Assembly: GCF_009604385.1 (NCBI RefSeq)
Contig: NZ_WEGJ01000026.1
Location: 27,484-91,483, forward strand
Length of the DNA stretch: 64,000 bases
From: Streptomyces smaragdinus
Lineage (GTDB): Bacteria > Actinomycetota > Actinomycetes > Streptomycetales > Streptomycetaceae
Direction: 5' to 3'
Shown in pieces: positions 47,363 to 55,282 of the stretch. The position numbers were made by a program, and so were the translations under genes. The notes under the pieces were generated by a model. It worked only from the letters and a program-made list of their open reading frames with translations. It had not been told where the DNA came from and searched no databases. Positions within the stretch are counted from its first letter, which is position 1; each line of letters starts with the position of its first letter.

Positions 47363-49159
47363 ATGAATCCGCCGTCACACCCGACGCCGGGACCCCCGCG
47401 CCTTCGCCGCGCCGCCGCCGCGCTGGCCGCCCTGGCGCTCACCGCCCTGCTGACCCTGGCGGCCGGGACGGTGCCCGCCGCGGCCGGCCCGCGCTCGGAC
47501 GAGGGGCAGCCCACCCGGGCCGACGTGTACCGGGCGCTGGGCCTGGACCGGCTGCCCGCCGACTACGTCATCCTGGTGGACGTCTCCGGCTCGATGCTGG
47601 AGAAGGGCCGCTACGCGTCGGTGCGTTCGGCGCTGCTGCCGTTCCTGAAGGGGCTCTCCCCCGACGACTACGTGGCCCTGTTCACCTTCGGCGACAAGGC
47701 CGAGGCCGTGCATCTGGGCAGCGCCGCCGACCCCGCCGGGATCGTCGCCAAGCTGCCCGCCGCGCCGGCCGGTCCGGGCGTGATGACCGACATAGGCGCC
47801 GGCCTGGACCGGGCGCTGACCGAGCTGGAGCGACCCGAGGCCGCCGAGATCGGCTCGGTGGTGATGTTCACCGACGGCAAGCACGAGCCGCCCGGTGGCT
47901 CCGACTACCCGCGGGACACCGGTCCGGCCTGGGACAAGCTGGCGCGGCGCGGGGCGGCGCTGGACCAGTCCCGTGAGCTGGCCGCGTACTCCCTGCCGCT
48001 GGCCACGAAGGAGTCCGGTACGAAGCAGCTCGCCGGGGTGATCCCCGAGACCAGCGAGCTGAAGCCGGAGTCGGTGGAGGACCTCGGGACGTATCTGGGC
48101 CGGGCGGCCGAGCGGGTGAAGGCGCGCAAGGCGGCACTCCTGGTCGCCGAGGACAAGGGCAAGGGGGTCACAGCCGCCTGGTCGCCGTCCGCCACCCTGG
48201 ACCTCGACCGGGGATCCGCCGCCGGCACGCTGACGCTGACCGCGCGCACCGAGCGGGTGCCGCTGACCGTCTCCGGACTGCGGATGACCCTGGACGGCGA
48301 GCCGGTCACCGTCACCGGGCTGCCCCCCGAGGTCACCCTGGAGCCGGGCGAGGCGCGGAAGTTCCCGGTCCGGGTGACGGGCGACCTCGACGCCGGGTGG
48401 CTGCCTGTCCGGCGGACGCGGGAGGTGACGGCTCGGCCCACCGTGCACGGCACGGTGCGGTCGGCGTGGGAGAGCGCGCTGGACGACGTGACGTTCGACC
48501 TGCCGCGCTCCGTGTCCAGCCCGGCGGACGGGGTCCGGCTGCGGGGCGAGGTGGGCTCGGCGCTGACGCTGCCCCTGGTGACCGGTGTCCCCCTCGCGGC
48601 GGCGTTGGCCTGGTGGCTGCTGTGGCGCAGCCGCAACCGGGCGGTGCTGGCGGGCATACTGGTGCTCTCGCACGCCCTCGGCGACGGACCGCAGGACCGG
48701 ATCACCCTGCGCGGGCGGCAGATGCGGCTGGCGGATCTGCGGCTTGGCGGGGCGGGCAGCGTGCGCGGCAGCCGGCTGCGGGGCCCGAACGGCGAGAAGG
48801 GCGTCCAGCTGCACATCGGCTACAGCCCGGACGGCTCGGCCGAGCGGCGTACGGAGGCGGTCTGCCCGCCGCACGGCGAAGTGATGATCAACGGCGTCAC
48901 GTTCACCCACCTCCGCGACGACACCCCGGCCCCGGCCGCCCCGCCCGGACATCCGGCGCCGATGCCCGCCCCGATCCCCCGGCCCACCCCCGCACCGCCG
49001 CCGGCTCCCCCGCAGGAGGGCGAATTCGGCCCCTGGCAGGGACCCACGATGGGCGCCGGCGACCGGCTGCGCAATCCGTACGAGGGCATGCCCCCGGAGG
49101 ACAACCCGTACCGGGCGCCCGGCCCGTGGCACGACCCGGCCGAACCGGAGCGACCGTGA
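47363..49159 (+). CDS. Secreted, membrane-anchored vWA domain protein
   Basis: A 598-aa protein with an N-terminal signal peptide (residues about 15-42, AALAALALTALLTLAAG then AAA-type site). The vWA domain follows with an intact MIDAS: DVSGS with Asp73, Ser75 and Ser77, the TD loop in VMTDIG and MFTDGK. One transmembrane segment lies at about 400-420 (PLVTGVPLAAALAWWLLW), after which the C-terminus faces the cytosol and ends in a Pro-rich tail with a forkhead-like or beta domain. ATG 47363 has GAGGAG 9 nt upstream. It would place a metal-dependent ligand-binding domain outside the cell; its stop overlaps the next start by 4 bp. Confidence 0.87.
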   Translation: MNPPSHPTPGPPRLRRAAAALAALALTALLTLAAGTVPAAAGPRSDEGQPTRADVYRALGLDRLPADYVILVDVSGSMLEKGRYASVRSALLPFLKGLSPDDYVALFTFGDKAEAVHLGSAADPAGIVAKLPAAPAGPGVMTDIGAGLDRALTELERPEAAEIGSVVMFTDGKHEPPGGSDYPRDTGPAWDKLARRGAALDQSRELAAYSLPLATKESGTKQLAGVIPETSELKPESVEDLGTYLGRAAERVKARKAALLVAEDKGKGVTAAWSPSATLDLDRGSAAGTLTLTARTERVPLTVSGLRMTLDGEPVTVTGLPPEVTLEPGEARKFPVRVTGDLDAGWLPVRRTREVTARPTVHGTVRSAWESALDDVTFDLPRSVSSPADGVRLRGEVGSALTLPLVTGVPLAAALAWWLLWRSRNRAVLAGILVLSHALGDGPQDRITLRGRQMRLADLRLGGAGSVRGSRLRGPNGEKGVQLHIGYSPDGSAERRTEAVCPPHGEVMINGVTFTHLRDDTPAPAAPPGHPAPMPAPIPRPTPAPPPAPPQEGEFGPWQGPTMGAGDRLRNPYEGMPPEDNPYRAPGPWHDPAEPERP

Positions 49160-49833
49160 ACACGATCCCCTCCGCACAGACAGGGGCCGCCCCCGTCCTC
49201 AACGTCGCGGCCACCCGCGTCGGGACCCGCGCCCTCGGCCCGGGCCTGCGCTCGGTGGTGTGGGTGCAGGGCTGCCCGTTCCACTGCGCGGGCTGCCTCG
49301 CCCCCGACTGGATCCCCGACCGCCCCGCCCGCCGCGCCCACCCGGCCGACCTGGCCGCGGAGTTGCTCGCCGACCCCCGGGTCAGCGGCCTGACCCTCTC
49401 CGGCGGCGAGCCGATGCAGCAGGCCAAGGGCCTGGCAGCGCTGGTGCGCGCGGCCCGCGCCGAACGCGACGTCACGGTGGTCTGCTTCACCGGCCACCGC
49501 CTGGAACGCCTGCGCGAGCGGCCGGACACGGCCGATCTCCTCGCCCTCACCGACGTCCTGATCGACGGCCAGTACGTCGCCCGCCTGGACGACGGCCGCG
49601 GCCTGCGCGGCAGCAGCAACCAGCGCGTCCACCACCTCACACCCCGGCTGGCCGCCTGCGGCTACGACTTCGACAACCGCCCCCGCACGGCCGAGATCAC
49701 CGTCGACGGCCCCGAGGCCCTGCTCGTCGGCGTCCCCCCGCCCGGCGTCCTCGCGGCCTTCGACGCCGCGGTCACCGCCGTCCGCTCCCCCCGGGCCACG
49801 CCCGCCCCTCCCGCACCACGGCAACCCACGTAA
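49156..49833 (+). CDS. Radical SAM 4Fe-4S activating-enzyme-like protein
   Basis: A 225-aa protein of the NrdG/PflA-like radical-SAM class. The cluster motif CPFHCAGC gives Cys40, Cys44 and Cys47 (CX3CX2C), and the SAM-binding LTLSGGEPMQQ follows at about 77-87. The enzyme would bind a 4Fe-4S cluster and S-adenosylmethionine. GTG 49156 overlaps the vWA stop as GTGA. No glycyl-radical enzyme lies in the window, so it is not a normal activase-partner pair. It may modify a protein in this operon, which is inference. Confidence 0.85.
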   Translation: MNTIPSAQTGAAPVLNVAATRVGTRALGPGLRSVVWVQGCPFHCAGCLAPDWIPDRPARRAHPADLAAELLADPRVSGLTLSGGEPMQQAKGLAALVRAARAERDVTVVCFTGHRLERLRERPDTADLLALTDVLIDGQYVARLDDGRGLRGSSNQRVHHLTPRLAACGYDFDNRPRTAEITVDGPEALLVGVPPPGVLAAFDAAVTAVRSPRATPAPPAPRQPT

Positions 49834-49844
49834 GGACGACGCAC

Positions 49845-51230
49845 ATGAGCGGCAAGAAGAAGATCCTCGTGGACGAGAGCGAGTGGTACAGCGCCAAGCG
49901 CGCCGCCCAACAGCTCCGCCAGGTCAAACGCGACATCCCCCGGCTGATCGACGAGGTCCGCCGGGCCACCGAGGCCGACCACGCCAGGACCCGCGCCGAG
50001 GCGGAGGAGCGCTCCCGCCGCACCGAGCAGGCCCTGGCGGGGCTGGGCGAGCAGACCCGCCGGCTGGAGGCCGACACCGACCGCCGGCTGCGCGAGCAGA
50101 ACGACCGCCTGCGCCGCGAGCTGCACGACTCCGCGGAGCGCCTCGCCCTGGACACCCGCGCCCAGCTGGCCGAGCAGCGCGCCGCCCTGGAGCGCGGACT
50201 GGCCGCCGAGGGCGAGGCCCGCCGCCGGGACGTCGCCGCACTCACCGGCCGGCTCGACGACTTCGCCGGCGACCGCGACCGCGCGGCCGGCGCGGCCCGC
50301 CAGTGGCTCGCCGACGGCGACACGATGGCGGCGCTGATCGCCGACACCCTGCCCCACGAGCGGCACGCACCCGGCCGCCTGGACCGCCTGCGCCTGGAGC
50401 TGGCCACCGCGCGGCGCACCCACGACGCCGGCCAGCACGAGGCGGCGCTGTCCGGCGCCCAGCGCGCCTATCTGGACCTCAGCGAGCTGCGGCTGGACAT
50501 CGAGCGCCTGGAACTGGAGCGCCGGCTCGCGCAGGAGACCGCGACCGACGCCCTGATCATGGTCGAGACCCTCATCGCCGAGAACGCGGTCATGCCGGTC
50601 GCGGGCCCGGACGGCCAACCACTGCCCGGATACGAACTGGACGTCGACCACTGGTCGGAGGGCGAGCTCGGCGAACTGCGCGCGGTCGTCGCCGAACGGC
50701 TCACAAGGGCCCGGGACGAGGCCACACCCGCCGGGGAACAGCGGGAGCTGGCCGCACTCGCCGCCGACCTGGAGCTGCGGCTGCGCGAGATCATGGACCG
50801 CGCCGACATGCGGCTCTTCGCCTCCCAGCTCCGGGTGAACCTGGCGGACTCGGTGGCCCAGACCCTCACCCGCATCGGCGCCTACGAACTGGCCGACGGC
50901 GAGTACCAGGACGCCGACGAACGCCGCTCGTACCACGCCCGGCTGGAGCACATGAACGGCAACCAGATCGTGGTGGAGATCCTCCCCGCCCCCGACGACG
51001 GGACCGGCCACGTGCTGCGCGTCCTGTCGTACGACTACGACACCGCCTCCGAGCACGAGCTCCAGGACCGCATCGCCGCCGTCCGCGAGGCCCTGGAGGC
51101 GGACGGCCACCGCACCGGCGAGCCCGAGCGCGAGCCCGGCGTCCCCGAGCCGGAAGCCCGCGACCTCGAGCGGCACCGGCAGGCCCGGCGCGCCGGCGGA
51201 CAGCGGCCCGCGGCGGGCGGTGCCGGGTGA
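49845..51230 (+). CDS. Coiled-coil protein of conflict-type operon
   Basis: A 461-aa protein with a long coiled coil at about residues 15-165 (EVRRATEADHARTRAEAEERSRRTEQ) and a helical C-terminal half, including the motif SYDYDTASEHELQDRIAAVREALE. No enzyme motif, signal or membrane segment. ATG 49845 has AAGGA about 9 nt upstream; the stop overlaps the AAA gene as GTGA. It is probably a structural or adaptor subunit for the downstream AAA protein. Not recognised outside this type of operon. Confidence 0.72.
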   Translation: MSGKKKILVDESEWYSAKRAAQQLRQVKRDIPRLIDEVRRATEADHARTRAEAEERSRRTEQALAGLGEQTRRLEADTDRRLREQNDRLRRELHDSAERLALDTRAQLAEQRAALERGLAAEGEARRRDVAALTGRLDDFAGDRDRAAGAARQWLADGDTMAALIADTLPHERHAPGRLDRLRLELATARRTHDAGQHEAALSGAQRAYLDLSELRLDIERLELERRLAQETATDALIMVETLIAENAVMPVAGPDGQPLPGYELDVDHWSEGELGELRAVVAERLTRARDEATPAGEQRELAALAADLELRLREIMDRADMRLFASQLRVNLADSVAQTLTRIGAYELADGEYQDADERRSYHARLEHMNGNQIVVEILPAPDDGTGHVLRVLSYDYDTASEHELQDRIAAVREALEADGHRTGEPEREPGVPEPEARDLERHRQARRAGGQRPAAGGAG

Positions 51231-53740
51231 CGGGACCGCTCGGCGCCCGCTTCACGGACGTGCGGCTCAGCACCGGCGAGCCGTTCACCGTCCTGTACGG
51301 GCCCGGGGTGGACGACACGTTCGTCGGCGCCGACTACCTCGAGCGGGACCTGGACGCCGCCCTGTGGCAGCTGCTGCGCGACGAGGCGTGCCCGCGGGTG
51401 GCCTTCAGCTCACTGCGCCGCCCGCTGTACTTCCTGGACCCCGCCTCCGAGGCCCGCTCACGCCCCGCCGCCGCCCCGCCCCGGCCACCCGACCAGGCAC
51501 CCGGCCAGATGCGCCACCCCCAGCTGCGCGGCCCCCTGGGCGGGCTGGTCGTCCGGCCACGCACACCGGAGCCCGAGCCGGCCCAGCAGGAAACCGGTCC
51601 GCCCCGCGGCCTGTCCGACCCGTTCACCGTGATGACGCTGCAGAGCTATCTGACCGGACAGGAACGCACCGCCGTGGTGTTCACCGAGGCGGAGAACACC
51701 CTGCGGCACACCACCGCGGTGCGCCATCTGGACACGTTCTTCAGCGACTGGGCGCGGCACGGCGACTACCACCACCCGGTCGTCCTGGTCTTCGCCCAGC
51801 CCACCTTCGAGGCCTGCGAGGAGTTCGTGAACCGGCTCGGCTCGTACCCGGGACTCGCCGCCCGGCTGCGCCGCCACGCCTCCAGCCGCGTCGGCCCGCC
51901 CGACGAGGCCGAACTCCACCGGCTCGTCCAGCGGCTGAGACTCCGCCAGGGCCTCGCGATCGGCGACTGGCGCCGACTGGACACCACCGTACGGACCATG
52001 GCCGCCGGACAGCTGAACCTCAGGAACTGGCGGGGCCGGCTGCTCTCCCTCGGCGACACACCGCTCACCGCCTTTGGCGGACTGTCCGCCACGCCGGGCC
52101 CGGACACCCCACCCGACGACCGCCCGGCGCACGAACGGCTGGCCGCGATGGCCGGCCTGGACTCCGTGAAGAAGCACCTGGAGCGCATCCGCCTGCGCAT
52201 GGCCGCCCTGCGCCGGCTCCACGCGGAAGGCCGCGGCACCTCGGCCCAGCCCCCGTCCCCGCACCTGGTGTTCTCCGGCCCGCCCGGCACCGGCAAGACC
52301 ACGGTGGCCGGACTCGTCGGCGAGATGTACCGGGAGCTGGGCGTGCTGCGCCGCGGCCATGTGGTCACGGCCCGGATGGACGACCTGGTCGCGGGCTACG
52401 TCGGACAGACCGCCGCCCGCACCCACGCCAAGGTGGACGAGGCCCTGGACGGGGTGCTGTTCATCGACGAGGCGTACGGGCTGAGCGACCAGCGCGACGG
52501 CTTCGGCGGCGAGGCCATCCAGGCGCTGCTCACCCGGATGGAGAACGACCGCGACCGCCTCGTCGTGATCGTCGCCGGCTATCCGGAGAAGATGGACGAG
52601 TTCCTCGCCGCCGACCCGGGCCTGTCCCGCCGCTTCGCCGAGCGCATCGAGTTCCCCGACTACCCCCCGGACCTGCTGCACACCATCCTGCTGGGTGACC
52701 TGCGCGACCGCGGCCTGCACTGGGACACCCCGGTGGCGGACCAGCTGCTGCGGGCCGTGACGTCGATGTACGACACCCGCCGCCCCGGCTTCGGCAACGC
52801 GGGCGCGATGCGCGACCTGGGCAGCGACATCTTCACCGAGTGGGCGGTGCGCGTCGACGGCGACATCGCCCGGCCGCTCACCGTCGAGGACCTGCCGGCC
52901 TCGGTGCGCGAGCATCTCGCCCGCCCCGTCCCCGAGCCCGGCGCGCTGCTGTCCGCGCTGGACACCCTGGTGGGCCTGGACTCGGTACGGGAGGTGCTGA
53001 CGGGCCTGGCCGGCCGGATCCGGCTGCGCCAGGCCCGCGGCCAGTCGGTCCCCGCGCCACCGCACATGCTGTTCCTCGGCCCGCCCGGCACCGGCAAGAC
53101 CACCGTGGCCCGGGCCGTCGGCGCGATGCTGCGCGACCTGGGGCTGCTGCACACCGGCCATGTGGTGGAGGTGACGCGCGGCGACCTCGTCGCGGAGTAC
53201 GTCGGGCAGACCGCGCCGCGCGTCGTGGACGCCGTGCACCGGGCGCTGGACGGGGTGCTGTTCATCGACGAGGCGTACAGCCTGTCCACCGGATCGGGGC
53301 TGTCCGGCGGGGACTTCGGGCAGGAGGCCATCGACACCCTGACCCGGGAGATGGAGCACTGGAACGACCGCCTGGTGGTCATCGCCGCGGGCTATCCGCG
53401 CGAGATGGACGGCTTCCTGCGCGCCAACAGCGGTCTGGCGTCCCGGTTCACCCAGCGGGTCGAGTTCCGCCCGTACACGACGGACGAGCTCGTCGAGGTG
53501 CTGCGCCGTACGGTACGGGCCGACCGGTTCACCCTCTCGCCCCCGGCCGCCGAGGCCGCCGGGCGGTGGCTGGAGGAGCGGCGGCGCGCGGCGCCGGACA
53601 CCTTCGGCAACGCACGTGAGGTGCGCGGGCTGTACGGGCTGATGGAGCAGCGGCTGGCGGACCGGCTGGGCCCCGACATCGCGGCGGACGCCGACACGGT
53701 GGAGTTCACCGCCGGCGACGTACCGCCGCCGGGGACTTGA
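51227..53740 (+). CDS. Tandem AAA+ ATPase (CbxX/CfqX-, EccA-like) of conflict-type operon
   Basis: An 837-aa protein. Walker A GPPGTGKTT occurs twice, at residues about 351-359 and 618-626, and VLFIDEAY (Walker B) follows each. These are the CbxX/EccA-type AAA modules. The N-terminal 340 aa contain a third, degenerate AAA-like region (VVFTEAENTL, PVVLVFAQPTF without a P-loop); this is inferred only. GTG 51227 overlaps the coiled-coil gene stop. CbxX-type AAA proteins are chaperones or disassembly motors, so this subunit could unfold or remodel another operon protein. It ends 10 nt before the convergent coiled-coil gene. Confidence 0.85.
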   Translation: MTGPLGARFTDVRLSTGEPFTVLYGPGVDDTFVGADYLERDLDAALWQLLRDEACPRVAFSSLRRPLYFLDPASEARSRPAAAPPRPPDQAPGQMRHPQLRGPLGGLVVRPRTPEPEPAQQETGPPRGLSDPFTVMTLQSYLTGQERTAVVFTEAENTLRHTTAVRHLDTFFSDWARHGDYHHPVVLVFAQPTFEACEEFVNRLGSYPGLAARLRRHASSRVGPPDEAELHRLVQRLRLRQGLAIGDWRRLDTTVRTMAAGQLNLRNWRGRLLSLGDTPLTAFGGLSATPGPDTPPDDRPAHERLAAMAGLDSVKKHLERIRLRMAALRRLHAEGRGTSAQPPSPHLVFSGPPGTGKTTVAGLVGEMYRELGVLRRGHVVTARMDDLVAGYVGQTAARTHAKVDEALDGVLFIDEAYGLSDQRDGFGGEAIQALLTRMENDRDRLVVIVAGYPEKMDEFLAADPGLSRRFAERIEFPDYPPDLLHTILLGDLRDRGLHWDTPVADQLLRAVTSMYDTRRPGFGNAGAMRDLGSDIFTEWAVRVDGDIARPLTVEDLPASVREHLARPVPEPGALLSALDTLVGLDSVREVLTGLAGRIRLRQARGQSVPAPPHMLFLGPPGTGKTTVARAVGAMLRDLGLLHTGHVVEVTRGDLVAEYVGQTAPRVVDAVHRALDGVLFIDEAYSLSTGSGLSGGDFGQEAIDTLTREMEHWNDRLVVIAAGYPREMDGFLRANSGLASRFTQRVEFRPYTTDELVEVLRRTVRADRFTLSPPAAEAAGRWLEERRRAAPDTFGNAREVRGLYGLMEQRLADRLGPDIAADADTVEFTAGDVPPPGT

Positions 53741-53750
53741 CGGTGGGCGG

Positions 53751-54695
53751 TCAGCGTACGGGGCGGGCCGCCGCCCGGTCGCGGTCGGCGAGGACGTCGC
53801 GCAGCACGCCGTCGATCTCGCCGAGGCGCCGCTCCACCTCGCGCACGGCGCCGCGCGCCTGCTCCAGCACGGGCGCGCCGGGGTCGGGGGCGTCGTGGAG
53901 GGCGGCGAGAGCCTCGGCCAGCTCCCGGTCGGCGCGGGCGTGGCGGCCCAGCGCGGGGACCCGGTCGCCGAGTTCGGCGGCGACGGACTCCAGCCGGCGG
54001 CGCAGCGTTTCCAGCTCCGCCGTGGCCCGGGCCAGCTCCCGCTCCGCGTCGGCGAGCCGGGCGCCGGTCTCCTCGGCCTGACGCAGCGTGTCGCTGATGC
54101 GCGGCGGCAGCGCCTCGAGCCGGTCCCGCGTGAGGCGTACGAGCTCGGCGCCGGCGTCGTCCAGGTCGCGCAGCGCGGAGGTGTCGCCGGAGCGCAGGAC
54201 GCGCAGCCGTTCGTCGATCACCTGCCGCTGGCCGGCGAGGGCGTCCAGGGCGTCCGCCAGCCGCTCCAGGCCGCGCAGTTCGTCGACACGTTCGCGCAGC
54301 TCACCGTGGTCGGCGAGGCGCCGGCTGAGCTCCTCCTCGGCGGCCGTCAGCCGTACCAGATCGGCGCGGTCGCGGTCCATCCGCTCGCCGAGGGCGCCGA
54401 GTTCGGCGGTCAGCCGGGTGAGCTCCTGGGCGGGGCGGGGGCCGGGCCGGGCGGCGGCCAGCAGGCGGGGCACCTCCGCGACGAGGTCCGGCAGCTCCTC
54501 CAGCGCGTCGAACAGCCCGTAGAAGCCCTCCAGGGCGGCGTGTCCGGTGTCGTCGCGGGCGGCGGCCAGGGCCGCGGTCGCCCAGCGCAGACTCGCGCCC
54601 AGGGCGGGCAGCGCCGCGGCGATTCCCCCGCCGGCCGCCAGGGCTTGTAATTCCTGCCGGGCCGGGCCGCCCGGGTCGCCGTCGTTTCCCGCCAC
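53751..54695 (-). CDS. Convergent coiled-coil protein, unknown function
   Basis: A 314-aa protein; residues 90-280 form a very strong coiled coil (ERMDRDRADLVRLTAAEEELSRRLADHGELRERVDELRG) with Leu/Ala heptads. The start is GTG 54695, with GGGGGTG upstream; an ATG-initiated longer form is rejected because it has no such site. It runs against the eight-gene operon, whose last stop is 10 nt away, and diverges from the Trypco1 gene. Its role may be structural, but it could also belong to the same conflict system. Confidence 0.7.
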   Translation of the reverse strand: MAGNDGDPGGPARQELQALAAGGGIAAALPALGASLRWATAALAAARDDTGHAALEGFYGLFDALEELPDLVAEVPRLLAAARPGPRPAQELTRLTAELGALGERMDRDRADLVRLTAAEEELSRRLADHGELRERVDELRGLERLADALDALAGQRQVIDERLRVLRSGDTSALRDLDDAGAELVRLTRDRLEALPPRISDTLRQAEETGARLADAERELARATAELETLRRRLESVAAELGDRVPALGRHARADRELAEALAALHDAPDPGAPVLEQARGAVREVERRLGEIDGVLRDVLADRDRAAARPVR

Positions 54696-54845
54696 CGCGC
54701 ACCCCCGAGGTCGAACCGTCCCGCCGTTCGTCGCAGGGTAGCGCCCGGAGGCGGGCGCGCACGGGGAGTTGGCGGTGGTGGGGCGCGTTGGCGCACCGGG
54801 CGTCGCACGGCCCCGATTCGCCTGCGGCGCCGGCGCGGCGCGCCC

Positions 54846-54851
54846 TAGACT
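54846..54851 (+). promoter_or_regulatory. Candidate -10 box for the Trypco1-trypsin unit
   Basis: TAGACT at 54846-54851, 54 nt before the Trypco1 start, is a good TAnnnT box for a housekeeping sigma factor. The expected -35 region (about 54823) is CCTGCGG, only a poor match to TTGACA. The ribosome site GGGGGG lies just before the ATG. Confidence 0.35.
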
Positions 54852-54904
54852 GCGGCCCCTGGACACCCGCTGTGAGCGGGCGGGCACTGACCGGGGGGTC
54901 GCCG

Positions 54905-55276
54905 ATGAGTGAACTGGTGCGGTTCGAGGGGCCGGAGGACTCCGAGCTGGTGGTGGAGGTCATCGACGACACGCCCGGCCTGGAGCTGATCGGGCGGCGT
55001 GACGACGGCCTGGTCCAGGCCCGGCGGCGGCTGCGTGACTCGCTGGAGGCCACCCTGCCGACGCTGCGGTCGGTGGTGGACACGGCACACGCGCTGGCCC
55101 CGCATCAGCTGGAGATCGAGTTCGGGATGAAGTTCACCGCGGAGGCCGGTGTCGTCGTCGCCAAGTCGGCCGCGGAGGGGCACTTCGTCCTGCGGATGAG
55201 CTGGTCCCGCGCGCAGGGCGGCACCGCCGGTGCCCCCGCCGTCCCCGCGCAGGAGCAGCCGGCCGCCGGGAGCTGA
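54905..55276 (+). CDS. Trypsin co-occurring domain (Trypco1, CU044_2847-like) protein
   Basis: A 123-aa soluble protein with the Trypco1-like core (VRFEGPEDSELVVEV, then LEIEFGMKFTAEAGVVVAK), which in sequence families always accompanies a trypsin-like protease. Start ATG 54905, just after GGGGGG. The protease-NTPase gene begins 7 nt after its stop. It could be an inhibitor, activator or substrate-adaptor of the protease; the sequence does not tell which. Recognition is from memory of the family, whose function is not experimentally known. Confidence 0.72.
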   Translation: MSELVRFEGPEDSELVVEVIDDTPGLELIGRRDDGLVQARRRLRDSLEATLPTLRSVVDTAHALAPHQLEIEFGMKFTAEAGVVVAKSAAEGHFVLRMSWSRAQGGTAGAPAVPAQEQPAAGS

Positions 55277-55282
55277 CCGGCC

